Below are positions 25,786 to 37,190 of a stretch of 64,000 bases of DNA, in pieces. The stretch is from contig OY726557.1 in NCBI GenBank assembly GCA_963383645.1, forward strand, positions 126,230,895 through 126,294,894. Reading direction: 5' to 3'. The number at the start of each line of letters is the position of its first letter. The first letter of the stretch is position 1. Under the pieces are notes generated by a model. The model worked only from the letters and a program-made list of their open reading frames with translations, was not told where the DNA came from and searched no databases. A program made the position numbers and the translations under genes. Source of the DNA: Muscardinus avellanarius (Eukaryota > Chordata > Mammalia > Rodentia > Gliridae).

Positions 25786-26540
25786 TGTCTTTTCTTATTA
25801 CATACAGAGCTGAGATGAAAGCAAAGAGAAATGGAGGCTCAGTCTGAAGATTGGAAGGCGTTACTGGCATAAGATGTGCCTTTTGAAGGAGCCTTGGAGG
25901 ACAAAGAGAAAATATGGCCAGGGAGGAGCAGACCAGTGACCCATGAAAAAATTCCTCAGCCCTGCCTCCCTTCTCTCCTTGGCTTGAGAACACTCCCCAT
26001 CTGCCCCGGGTTGGCTGAAGCCTTCTTTGGGTCCTCGTCTCCCCAGGTCCCTGCTCCTCTCACTCCTGCCTTAGAACAATCTCCTCTTTGATTGCTGGCT
26101 CCAGACCACTGACTGTCAGTTCATCTGCACCTAATCAGGAGGAGTTGGGGCCTGGGGGATGATAAACGGGCCTTCTCATTTCAATAAAGTTTGTGCAGAA
26201 TATTGGAAACAGCTGTGGCCTCGCTGGCTGCGCAGGAGCCTGTGGGGGCCTCGGGTTTGGGGGAGGAGAACTGAAGTAGGGGAACACCAGTGTAAGTCTG
26301 TTTAAAGGGTGCTTGGCCACCTCTGGCCAAAGAGACCAGTAAGCCTGGGTCAACTCCAGCTCCTGACTGGAACCCTAGGCTTTGATGAGCATGGAGTGTT
26401 CTCTGGAATCAGAGGGTCATGTCACAGCCCAGCAGGTCTGCATCTGCCAGCACGCAGCTTTTTACATTTATTGTCAGCTATTCTACAAATACTACGGAGA
26501 TGGCTCTGCGAGTTGCTTTTCTCACCTAACAAAACATCGT
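25786..26540. other. Intergenic, no gene seen
   Basis: GC-richer unique sequence with no splice-supported coding potential. Confidence 0.5.
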
Positions 26541-26651
26541 GGAAATCCCTCAATTTATTCTTTTTTTATTGTGGTAAAACTCATAATGCAAAATTTACCA
26601 TCTCACACATTTTTAAGTGTATAGTTTAGAAGTGTTAAATATATTCATTTT

Positions 26652-26926
26652 AGCCGGGCGTGGTGGCACACGCTTGTAATCCTAGTATTTGGGAGGCTGA
26701 GACCGGAGGATCGTGGTTCTCAGACAGCCTCAGCTACTTAGTGAGGCCCTCTGCAACTCAGTGAGACCCGGTTTCAAAATAAAGAATAAAAAATAGGGCA
26801 GGGGGTGTAGTTCAGAGGTCAGATGCCCCTGGGTTCCATCCCCAGACCCGCCAAAAAAAGAATACACACACACAGAGACACACACACACACAGACACACA
26901 CACACATATATATACATATATATTCA
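26652..26926 (+). repeat. Sense SINE with (CA)n/(TA)n tail
   Basis: Starts agccgggcgtggtggcacac. The A-tail continues into a CA-rich then TA-rich microsatellite (26,862-26,926). Confidence 0.88.
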
Positions 26927-27375
26927 TGTTGTCATGCAACCCATCTCCAGAAACTTTCTCTCTTGTAAAACTAAAATTCTCTATTCATTAAGCAACAACT
27001 CCCCATCTTCTCTTTTTCCCTAACCCCTGGAAACCACCATTCTATTTTTGTCTCTGTGATTTTTGACTACACTAGTGATCTTATATAACTGGAATCATAC
27101 AGCATTTGTCTTTCTGTAATTTATTGTTTTTAATAGTTCATTATACGAATACCTGAATGCCACTCAACCATTACTAATTTTTTGCCACTAAAAAGTATGA
27201 TATATTATACTTTTTTGCATGCATAGCCTTGAATACTGTTTTTTTCCCTGTAGCACAACTCCTAGAAACTACATCACTCAGTCAAAGAGATGCAGATTTT
27301 TAGTTTTCTTATATTATACCAGGTTCTTTCTGAATAGTCTGTGGCAATTCACATATCCATTAAGAGTACTGTTTG

Positions 27376-27607
27376 TCAAGCCAGGCGTGGTGGCTCATGC
27401 TTGTAATCCCAGCATTCGGGAGGCTGAGACAGGAGGATCTCGGTTCGCGGACAGCCTCAGCTACTTAGTGAGGCCCTCTGCAACTCAGTGAGACCCGGTT
27501 TCAAAATAAAGAATTTTAAAAAATAGGGTAGGGGGTGTAGCTCAGAGGTAGAATGCCCCTGGGTTCCACCCCCAGACCCGCCAAAAAAAAAAAAAAAAAA
27601 AAAAACA
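27376..27607 (+). repeat. Sense SINE, young copy
   Basis: Well-preserved, starts aagccaggcgtggtggctca, ends cccagacccgcc and a run of about 23 As. Confidence 0.9.
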
Positions 27608-27971
27608 AGACAGAAAGAGTACTGTTTGTCCTTCAGCTTCCCTGGCCCTAATAGGACCATTCCTTTAAGTTTTGATATTTTGATAAATAAAAGCAGTATT
27701 GCATTTCTCAAATTTGCGCTTTCTTGACTACTTCTGAGGTTGAGCGTCTTTCCATAAGTTTATTATCCCTTTGGATTTTCTCTTCTATGAATAACGTATT
27801 CATGTGTTTCACCATTTTTTTCCTACTAGGTTATTTCTCTTTCTTATTGGTAGGTAAGAACATTTTTGTGTATTCGATGTTAACTTTTTATTGGTGGCAT
27901 ATATTAAAATATTCTTCTGTCTATAATTTGTCTTTGACTTTGTATCTGGTATATTTTATCTTTCAAAAAAA

Positions 27972-28185
27972 ATTTTGTTTTTGCGGGTCTGGGGGTGGAA
28001 GCCAGGTGCATTTGACTTCCAAGCTACACCCCCTGTCCTATTTTTTATTCTTTATTTTGAAACCGGGTCTCACTGAGTTGCAGAGGGCCTCACTAGGTAG
28101 CTGAGGCTGTCCGCGAACCGCAATCCTCCGGTCTCAGCCTTCCGAATGCTGGGATTACAAGCGTGTGCCACCACCCCCGGCTCTT
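27972..28185 (-). repeat. Antisense SINE
   Basis: Reads tttttgcgggtctgggggtg to ccaccacccccggct, of the same cgggtctgg-type tail as 26,652 and 27,376. Confidence 0.88.
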
Positions 28186-28334
28186 TCTAAAATGTAAACA
28201 TTTTATTCTACCTTTTCCCATATAGCTTCCAGATTTTCTATTTTGTTAAGAAAAATCACAAACTCTAGATTGTATAAATAACATCCCAATATTTTTTCTT
28301 ATGAACTGGTTTTAAATGTTACATTTAAATTTCT

Positions 28335-28775
28335 CATCTAAGAAAGACTGTGTGATGGCTCACACCTGTAATCCCAGTTCTTGGGAGGCTGAGACAGGAA
28401 GATCACAGATTGGAGGCCAGCCTCTGAAACTTAGTGAGACCAATAGCAACTTAGAGCTCTGGTTCAAAATAAACAATAAAGCAGGGCTGGGCGAGTAGCT
28501 CAGAAGTATAATATTCCTGGGTTCAATTTCCAGTACCAATAAGTGGAAGGAAGGAAGAAAATAAATCAGTCTTCTATTTGTGCGCGTAGGTGGGAGGTAT
28601 GGGAAGTTAAACCCAGGGACATTCTATTTCTGAGCTACACTCTCAGTCTTATTTTTTAAATTTGAAATAGGGTCTCTTTAAGTTATTATATGCTTGCCTC
28701 AAATCTGCAATCCTCCTGCCTCAGTGTCCCAAGTACTGGACTTATGGTGTGAACCACCACACTCAGCAAATCTTT
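28335..28775. repeat. Sense SINE followed by antisense SINE
   Basis: Plus copy 28335-28540 (starts inside the B1 head) and minus copy 28580-28775. Both are moderately diverged. Confidence 0.75.
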
Positions 28776-29278
28776 CATCTATTTGGAATTTATGAGATAG
28801 AGTATCGACCCTTTTATTTTAATTCAGGCACAGCCAGTCATGCCTACATAACTCATTAAAGTATGGCTTGATCCCTCTGATTGAAGTACCATCATACCCT
28901 ATAATCCCAAAGTATTGTGTTATATTTCTGGGCTTGGTTTCTATCCCAGAGGTCTATTTATCTTGTCCTTTTATTTAAATGTGCAATTCGGTCACAGTGA
29001 TTTTACTGTTTTGCTAAGGCCATTCTTGCCTTACTAGTTCTTTGTTGCTGTTGTCTTTATCATTACCACTATAAAAATCCTGTGCCGGTATCAGAACCTG
29101 TGAATGTAAGTACCTCCTTAAAACAAGCCAGGGTAAGGCTGAAGAAGGGGAGGGCAGGGCCTGGCCCATACCCGTCCACGTGCAGCGCGGAGGACCAGAA
29201 CTTCCTGCCCTGTGGTGACTAATACTTCAAGGTTCTACTTTCTCAGCTCCAGCCCTATATCCTCTGTACTCTTCATAA

Positions 29279-29281
<3 letters not shown>

Positions 29282-29313
<32 letters not shown>

Positions 29314-29515
29314 GGGTCTGGGGATGGAACCCAGGGGCATTTGACCTCCGAGCTACACCCCTGCCCTATTTTTAATTCTTTATTTTGAAACCAGGTTTCA
29401 CTGAGTTGCAAAGGGCCTCACTAAGTAGCTGAGGCTGTCCGCAAACTGTGATCCTCCGGTCCCAGCCTCCCAAATGCTGGGATTACAAGCGTGCGCCACC
29501 ACGCCCAGCTTCTTC
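29282..29515 (-). repeat. Antisense SINE with long poly(T)
   Basis: About 31 Ts at 29282-29312, then tgcgggtctggggatggaac, ending caccacgcccagc. The long pure A-tail suggests a recent insertion. Confidence 0.9.
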
Positions 29516-29539
29516 GTAAAGCTTTGTTAATGTATGTTT

Positions 29540-30519
29540 CATAATGTTGGGCTTGAGCCCTGCAAACCCTACTTCTGCTTTGCCAGCTGCTCCTTCTTGG
29601 ACTCAACCAACAAGGGGCACTGGAGGTGGGCTGTGAGCTGGTGAGGAAGGTTGGCATCAGATCCCCGTGGCAGCTGTGTTTCTCCAAAGTGGCACCCAAC
29701 ACCCCCCATAGCAGCAGCAGAAGCAGCAGCAGCAGCAGGCCCGTCCCGAAGCAGCACCTGAATCCAGTTTACAGTTTTTCCAACACTTGAAGCCTCATGA
29801 TTCACCCTCAACCACCATCCCTGCCCCCCTGCCCCAGAGACTCCAGCACTCCCTTCCTCAGAGGTCTGGACACGTGGCTCCTGTTTTCTTACTCCAAGAC
29901 CCCAGCAGCAGCTGAGCAGAGCCCCCTCATCAAGGACCCCCTCCTGGATACCGCCCCCTGGGTCTCCCCAGCCCTGGGAGTGGATCTGCCCCTGTGGCTC
30001 CACCTCCCTGACATTTCTGTTACCCTCACCTAACCTAATTAACAACCTTACTCCTACTTATCAGTTCTCTACATTCAACTTTCTTTTCTTGCTAACGTGT
30101 GGTTTCTGTCTGACACAGGTAATAAGAAACTGACGTTTTCTGGGGGCTGAACGCTGCCTCACTTTGGCTGCCCTGCAGAGAAGCCTCCCTCCCTCCTTCA
30201 TTCTCAGAATTATTTGACTGCTGATCACCAAGGAGACGGCTGACAATCTCCAGTTGCCAAGTTTCTCCCTGAAGCCCTGTGGAGACATTCTGGAAACTCC
30301 CTACTTCTTCCTGAGCCCTAGCCAGGAAACTTGGAACATCTAGCCAGGTTGGGGTGGAGGGGCTTTGGGAGAGAGAAGAGAGAACCAGGCTCGAAGCTGG
30401 AGAGATGGATAGATTGCCAAAGTTAACAATATCGCCCCTGGGGGAGGGGGATGCTAGAAGGATCCAGGGGGCAGCAGCAGTCTCTGGTGCAGCTGGGGGT
30501 GTTGACCAATAATCAGGGG
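29540..30519. other. SINE-free block of unknown origin with CAG repeat
   Basis: About 1 kb, GC-rich at its left half. Short CAG-rich repeat at 29,706-29,738. Two unspliced open frames of 158 and 146 residues run on the minus strand (30045-29569 and 30532-30092) without recognisable domains. The left part (tggactcaaccaacaagggg) resembles an old interspersed repeat. No gene call is made. Confidence 0.35.
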
Positions 30520-30614
30520 ATGAGCCTGGCATGGTGGTGTATGCCTGTAATTCAGATAAGATAGGAGGATCGCAGGTTCACAGCCAGCCTCAGAAACTTA
30601 ATAAGACCAGACTT

Positions 30615-30691
<77 letters not shown>

Positions 30692-30845
30692 TTCTTGAGA
30701 TACTGGGGGTGGAATGCTAAGATTACAAGTGTACACCACCACACCCAGCGACCCTGTTTCAAAATAAAAAATAAATAGGGCTAGCATGTAGCTCAGATAG
30801 AAAATACTTCTGGGTTCAATCCCCATTACCACACACACAAAAAAA
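30520..30845 (+). repeat. Sense SINE interrupted by (CT)n and an antisense SINE scrap
   Basis: A plus-strand SINE starts gcctggcatggtggtgtatg. It is broken at about 30,610 by a CT tract (to about 30,688) plus about 50 bp of antisense SINE (gtgtacaccaccacacccag), and resumes at gaccctgtttcaaaataaaa. Confidence 0.75.
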
Positions 30846-31504
30846 ATTTTAAAGCGTGGAGGCAGAAATGCCCAGCAGGGCTCTGAGTAATTTTTTTTTT
30901 TTTTCTAAAAAGGATGCAGTAAGCCAGTAAGCTTGGGAATCTATGGACTAGATTCACTAAGTCCAGATTCACTAAGAACCTGGCTTCTCCAACTGACCTC
31001 AAGTGCCTGGCCTACCCTGGTAGGCTGAGGGCCAGACAGGCCAGACTCCCCTGCTGCTCACGGTCCAGAGAGACACCTCCAAGACTCTAACCAAGGACTT
31101 CCAGCCAGGCCTTCAGCCACAGAAAACTGCGCATGTACTGTGACCCCAGGCTAGTAGAAACCCCACTGTTTGCTGGCACTGAGCCTGGGAAGAACCTGGG
31201 AGCTGAAGGGCTCCACTGTCCTGAGCATTCTGCTCCCATCAAGCAGCAGTCAGCACACACTGAGACCTAGCGCCACAGCCCAAACTCTGACCTAGTGCAT
31301 AATCATCACAACAATACCACTGAAAATAAGAGCATAGCAGACGTGAACCTCACCCTACAAATGTGGTGTGTAAAAATATCCATTCCTTCATGGTGCCAAA
31401 ATCAAATAGAGTTGACTGCATGGGGCTCCTTGCCCAATCTGTCCCCTCCAAGATTCATGGCTGGATAAAGTGATAGGATAAGAAACAGGGCCTGTAAGAG
31501 TTGA
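30846..31504. other. Intergenic, no gene seen
   Basis: Unique sequence after a T-run near 30,892. Contains a short direct repeat, agattcactaag, at about 30,951 and 30,965. Confidence 0.5.
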
Positions 31505-31690
31505 TCAGAGCCGGGCATGGCGGTGAACTCCTGTAATCCCAGTACTTGGGAAGCTGAGACAAGGTTCAGAGCCAGCCCCAGAAACTAGCAGGACTCTGTT
31601 TAAAAAAAAAAAAAAAAAAAAAGTAGGGCTGGGTGTATCTTGGAGGAAGATTGCCCGTTTTCAAACCCCAGTACCAAAAAAACGAAATAG
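31505..31690 (+). repeat. Sense SINE, partly deleted
   Basis: Starts gagccgggcatggcggtgaa; the B1 part is shortened, an internal A-run precedes the ID-like end. Confidence 0.8.
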
Positions 31691-32304
31691 AAAAAGAGGC
31701 AATTAGGCCACGAGGGGCGGACCTTTCTTGGGAATGGGATTAGATATCTTATTACAAAAGGACTTGACAGAGGGAGTTCATCCCCTTTTGTCCTTCCTTC
31801 CGCCTTCACCATGTGAGGACACAGGGTTCGTCCCCTGTCTTCTTGAAAGCAGAGAGAAGCCCTCAACAGATGAACTAAGCCCGCCGGCACCTCAAGCCCA
31901 GGTTTCTCAGCTCCACACAGTGTGAAAAAAAAAAAAATCTGCTTCTTATAAAATTACCTATTATGAGCTATTTTGTTATAGCACAATACATGGACTCAGA
32001 CACTTGAGAGGCACCCAAAACAGGGAAAGGCCTCTAACCTCAGGTCCACCATGGCGGCTAACCTCCTCCTTGTCCCTGCCTTGGGGACATGAACCTGTGC
32101 AGTGACAATGGCTCTCCCATCTCTGCCCCCCAGGGCCCTCTCCATGCCAGTGACATGCCAGTGACCTCTGACCTATCCCAGATTCAAGGAGATCTCATCT
32201 GCACACTGAATGCACCCAAAGGCACTCTTCTTTCACCCCTTACCCCATTCTGTGCAGCACTCTTACCACAACTTTTCCATGAATCTAGACTTTTAAAAAA
32301 ATTA
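31691..32304. other. Intergenic, no gene seen
   Basis: Unique sequence with one poly(A) run near 31,925. No supported coding segment. Confidence 0.5.
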
Positions 32305-32505
32305 GAAAAGCCAGGCTTGGTGGGTACATGCCTGCAATCCCAGTGCTTGGGAGGCCGAGGCAGGAGGATCACAGGTTTGAGCCTAGCCTCAGCAATTTAG
32401 CAAGGTCCTCAGCAACCTAGTGAGACCTATTTGAAAAACAAAGAATAAAAAAGAGCTGGGGATGTAGTTCAGAGAGAGAGAATGCCCCTAGTTCCACAAA
32501 AAAAG
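32305..32505 (+). repeat. Sense SINE
   Basis: Starts aaagccaggcttggtgggta; the end is eroded (aatgcccctagttccac). Confidence 0.8.
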
Positions 32506-32693
32506 GGAAATGTTAACTGTGATGTCATGTAGGTACGGCATCTGCCCTGAATGGATCCTGGTGGCATTGTGGAACTAGAAACCTGTTTAAAGTAGCATTA
32601 ATTTTGTGGATTTTTATTTACAAGTGTTTCAAGGTACACCACAGAAATCATTGTGTTTCATCACTCAGCACTCACTTTTAAAAACAGACACAC

Positions 32694-32935
32694 TTAGCCG
32701 GGCGTGGTGGCGCACGCTTGTAATCCTCACGCTTGGAAGGCTGAGACAGGAGGATCACATGGGTTCGAAGCCAGCCTCAGCTACTGAGGCTCTCAGCAAC
32801 TTAGTGAGACCCTGTTTCCAAATAAAATATAAAAAAGGCCTGGGAGTAGAGCCCGCAGGTAGAAAGCCTCTGGGTTCCACCCCTAGTACCACCCAAAATA
32901 AAAATAAAAATAAAAGAAATAAAATAAAAACAGAT
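32694..32935 (+). repeat. Sense SINE, AATAAAATATAAA variant
   Basis: Starts tagccgggcgtggtggcgca, has taatcctcacgcttggaagg and a gcctgggagtagagcccgca ID part, then an AAAAT-rich tail. Confidence 0.9.
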
Positions 32936-33227
32936 ACACTGTCCTCCATAATCACAAAACTATCACATAGCAAAACTAACAACAGTTTTCTGATACTGTC
33001 TAATAAAAAGTCAACTCCAAGGTCTAGAGGAAAAGCTACCATTTGGTTCCAGTGAGTCATGTGTTGGATGTCACTGGGCTAGGGAACTGACAGGCAGGAC
33101 CCGAGCCCTGCCAGCATCTCTGGGCCTCTTACCCCTCACACCACCATCCTGCAGAGGGTCTCTGCCCACGCCATCCTCCCAGCCAGCTCTGACAGCGGCT
33201 CAGCAGCATCAGGGTGGGGCAGCAATT

Positions 33228-33533
33228 ATATGTTTTTGTTTTTTTAGTACTTGGAGTGGAACCCAAGCCTGTTCTACTGCTTGGCAATACACCCCCAGCC
33301 TGAAATCCTTTTTTATTGTTCTTGCGGTACTGGGGATGGAAACCAGGGATAGTCAACCTCTGAGCTGCACCCCCAGCCCTATTTCTTATTCTCTATTTTG
33401 AAACAGGGTCTCACTGAGTTGCAAAGAGCCTCACTAAGTAGTAGCTGAGGCTGTCCTTGCACCGCGATCCACCTGTCTCAGCCTCCTAAATGCTGGGATT
33501 ACAAGCATGTGCCGCCACGCCCGGCTCTGAAAT
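33228..33533 (-). repeat. Antisense ID fragment and antisense SINE
   Basis: 33228-33305 is an ID-like end only (gtacttggagtggaacccaa). 33310-33533 is a full minus-strand SINE ending gccacgcccggct. Confidence 0.85.
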
Positions 33534-34784
33534 CCCATTTTTAATCAAAGAGGAAACAGGGTCAGTGGAAGGGCAGTTTCTCTCAAAGGGCTTGGGGGAA
33601 TGGCTGTTCCTTGAAAGTCTTTCTGGTAATGGGAAGGCTGAGGGAAGGAACTGGTTTCTGGGTCGAGCTGGCCCCAGAAACTGCACCCTCCCCCACAGCC
33701 TGGCACTGGTGCCAGCAACTGCCACAGCCTCTGTCTCCCTCCCGCCTGCCCCTCCTGGCCTGTTCGGCTCCCTTTCCCAGCCCCTCCACTGAGGACCTCC
33801 TTCATTTCCTCTCTGGTCTCCAAGAAGCAGTTAGCAAAGTGACTGAGCAGTGACCCTGGCCGCTCCTCTGCCCTCCCTCCTCTCCACTGTGAGCACAGCT
33901 GAGTGGGGGCTGAGTGCGGAGGAGCCTCTGGGCTCCTCTCCTGCTCATCCCCAGGGCCGGCGCTCATGGAAAAGCCATTTACTTCAGGAGCATCTGCTTC
34001 TGTTGCTCCAGCCCAGCTGTCCCCATCCTTCCGCATTCCGCTCCCTCCCAGCCCTAGGACTACAGAATCAGGGTTCAAATGGTTGCAAGTGGCCGGAGAG
34101 CTGGGTTAAACCATGGTGTTAAAGGAGGGGCCTGTAGGCAGCTCAAAGAAGCAGGGGGTGAGTGTGAGACAAGAGGGGAAGAACAGGGGCATCTGGCCCG
34201 TCTAACAAGCAGCCACTCGGTTGTAGCTGCTGCCATGGTGAGATGGAGGGTCCTAGAAATGGAGGTGGCAGCGGGAACCTGGGTGCTTACACCTGTCGCA
34301 AAGCTACCTAGTCAAAACACATGGGGAGCTGGGCAAGGTGTTGCACTCCTGTACTTCCTTTACTTGGGAGGCTGAGGCAGGAATGTTAGAAACAGATTTT
34401 AGGGATTCCACAAATTATAAAAACTCTTGAAACCGAAAGTAGCTCCTCAAGGCAATTCACTTCTGTGCAGAAGGTTGCACACACTGAGCCGGCAGTCTGC
34501 TCAGACTTTTTTTTATTCCCTACCTCAGAGGTCACCTCGCCATTCCACATTGTCTGCAGTGTGGCTTTTGCCATCTAATCTGGTTGGCTAGTTTTCACGG
34601 GGAAGATTTTACAAAAGGAGAAACAAAACCAGGGCTCTTGCTAGTGGAACATAGAGGCACTAGAGTACAAAACTTACAAAGTGGAGGCCTAGGCTATAGT
34701 TGCAAAATGGAAGCCTGCCTGCCAGGTTCTATGTGATCTTGTAACTTTGGCAGAAAAGATTGCTTTCCTTTCTTACAGAAGGAT
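33534..34784. other. GC-rich intergenic block
   Basis: 33,560-34,300 is markedly GC-rich. The minus strand holds a 177-residue unspliced open frame (34078-33545), low-complexity and without recognisable domain. A short SINE scrap (tacttgggaggctgaggcag) sits near 34,362. No gene is called. Confidence 0.4.
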
Positions 34785-34940
34785 TTCAGGCTCGAGGCCA
34801 ACCTCAGTAACTTAACAAGATGAGCAGCAATGTAGTAAGACCCTGTTTCAAAAGAGGTGGAGGGACCTGAGGGGTGTAGTTCAGAAGTAGAATGCCCGGG
34901 TTCAATAATACACACACAGAGACACACACACATATACACC
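34785..34940 (+). repeat. Truncated sense SINE with CA-rich tail
   Basis: Only the second half is present (gaggccaacctcagtaactt to gcccgggttcaat), followed by ACACAC-rich sequence and a GCCGCCACC-like stretch near 34,941. Confidence 0.7.
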
Positions 34941-35256
34941 ACCGCCGCCACCACCATGGGGAGCCACATGGAACCGCCATTCCTCTCGGTCTGCCCATCC
35001 TTCCTCATGGGCCTGGACCAAAGGCCCAAAGAAGCCAGGTAGCAATTATGTCCTAACATTTTAAACATTAATGAGATGGGCAAATGTAACAGACACCGAA
35101 CGTAACAGGGAAAGAGTTTGAGTACTCTTGTTGGAAAAGAAAACTTAAGCTGTTCCCCAAGCTCCTGGTCAAATGGAGTGAACCAGAGCCTTAGAGCAAA
35201 TGGAGACAAATTGGGTAACATCCAGAGTCAGAGAGCAGAGTGACATATGGGAAATA

Positions 35257-35467
35257 TGGGCGTGGTGGCGCACGCTTGTAATCCCAGCATTTGGGAAGCG
35301 GAGACAGGAGGATCATGATTTGTGGACAGCCTCAGCTACGTAGTGAGGCCCTTTGAAACTCAGTGAGACCCTGTTTCAAAATAAAGAATAAAAAATAGGG
35401 TGGGTGGTGTAGTTCAGAGGCAGAATACCCCTGGGTTCTATCCCTAGTACCACATACAAAAAAAAAT
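35257..35467 (+). repeat. Sense SINE
   Basis: Begins atgggcgtggtggcgcacgc, ends ctatccctagtaccacat plus A-run. Confidence 0.88.
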
Positions 35468-35764
35468 TATCAGAAGAGTGGAGAGAACTTGAGCCTATCT
35501 GGAAAATATGCCTAGCTGAAGTTTTTTGTGAATTTGTTGAAAATACCTAGCTCATGCCTGGCAAAGGGCAAATATTCAATAGATGGTAACTATCATTATT
35601 TAGGTAGAGAAGAAGGGCTGGGCATGCTGTTTCAAATGCAGATGACTTTTAATTGGAAGATGTATTGGAATAATTTTTCAATCCCTCTTCCAAATGAAGA
35701 ACTCAACCACAAGTTTCAATATATCAGGGTAGCATCAGCAGACCAACAAAAAGAGAGAAAAATA

Positions 35765-35945
35765 ACATTTATTGAGTGCATTCTATGTACCACTGCTTAT
35801 AAGATGCTTGATTTATAACATTGTGTCTTATTAGTTGAATAACCTGAGGAGGTAGTTATTATTCTCATTTTGATGATGAAGGCTATGAGACCCAGGAGAC
35901 AGGCTGCTTGCCCAGGGCCACACAGCACCTAGGCAGTGCTCCCTC
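35765..35945 (+). repeat. MIR fragment
   Basis: Includes tattattctcattttgatga and cttgcccagggccacacagc, a clear MIR core and end. Confidence 0.7.
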
Positions 35946-36414
35946 AGGGAAAGGCTGAAGGACCATGGCTCCAGGAGGCTCAGGAGGGGCTTCCTCTGTC
36001 CCAAAGGAGGCTCTGTGGGCCCATTCAGCCCTCAGCCTGGTTCCCCAAAACTTCACCTCAAACAACTCACCAGTCCAGCTCCTCAATTCCATTCTGGTTA
36101 ACCTCCTCATTTGAAGTTAGCTGAGAGCCCACTCCAGGGTCACTCTAGGTTTCCTCTGAGTTCACACACTCTCCTCTCCTTTCCCCAGGATCCTCCTAGT
36201 AAGGAGTACAGGTGCTGACATGAGCTCTGGGGACCCAGGCAGGCTGCAGGTGGAGGCCCCATGCTGAGGGTGGAGTGCAGCCTAGGAAGCAGGCACCAAA
36301 CCCAGAAGTGGGCAGTTTGACCTGCCACAGGGCCTGGTACTGAGCAAGCCCATAGCAAAGTACAGCTCCAGGTTCCCTTGGCTTGACTGAAACTCATTGC
36401 AAAAAAGAGAAGGG

Positions 36415-36885
36415 AAGCGGGTATGGTGGTACATGCCTGTAATCCCACTACTTGGGAGGCTGAAACAGGAGGATTACAAGTTCATGGCCAGCCCCCAGCA
36501 ATTTAGTGAGGCTCTCTACAACTTAGTGAGATCCTGCTTAAAAATTTAAAAAGAAATACATAAAATAAAATAGAAGCTGGGAGTGGTGGCACATATTTGC
36601 AATCCTAGTACTTGGGAGGCTGAGAAAGGAGGATCACAGGTTCACAGCCAGCCTCATCTACTTAGTGATGACCTCCGCAACTTAGTGAGACCCTGTTTCA
36701 AAATAAAGAATAAAAAATAGGGCTGGGGATGTAGCTTGGAGGTAGAATATCCCTGGGTTCGATCCCCGGTCCACAAACAATAAAATAAAATAGAATAAAA
36801 AAAATAAAATAAAATAGGGGTAGGGGTATAACTCAGAGGTAGAATGCCCCTGGGTTCAATCCCCAGTACCCAGTACCAAAAAAAA

Positions 36886-36921
<36 letters not shown>

Positions 36922-36955
36922 AAAGAAAAGGAAAAAGAAAAGAAAGAAAGAGAAA
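36415..36955 (+). repeat. Two sense SINEs, an ID fragment and (GAAA)n
   Basis: SINE lacking its ID part 36415-36560, complete SINE 36565-36800, ID-like fragment 36800-36885, then a GAAA-rich purine tract to 36,955. Confidence 0.85.
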
Positions 36956-37074
36956 GGGAGGAAGACTGTTGTCAGATTCAGCACTTAGTAGATGGTCAAG
37001 AAATGCTGTGGAATCTACTGTTTACATTCTTTAGGCCAGGGGACATCAGTCACTCTAATAGGCAGGGACTCTGC

Positions 37075-37190
37075 CTGCATAATCTCATTTATTCCTCCCA
37101 AGAAAACCACAATGTAAATGAAAAGGTTAGGTGACTTGCCAAGAGCACACAATAATGGACAGGTGAAGCTGTGCTCTCACCACTGAGCTC
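37075..37190 (+). repeat. MIR fragment
   Basis: Reads ataatctcatttattcctcc and gtgacttgccaagagcacac. Confidence 0.55.

Larger units (their letters stand above)
26541..29110 (-). mobile_element. Antisense L1 remnant with nested SINEs
   Basis: Segments 26541-26650, 26930-27375, 27610-27970, 28190-28330 and 28780-29110 read in order as the reverse complement of an L1 3' end (ttattgtggtaaaactcata, ataactggaatcatacagca, ggttgagcgtctttccataa). Four full and one partial SINE split it. No intact reading frame. Confidence 0.65.
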
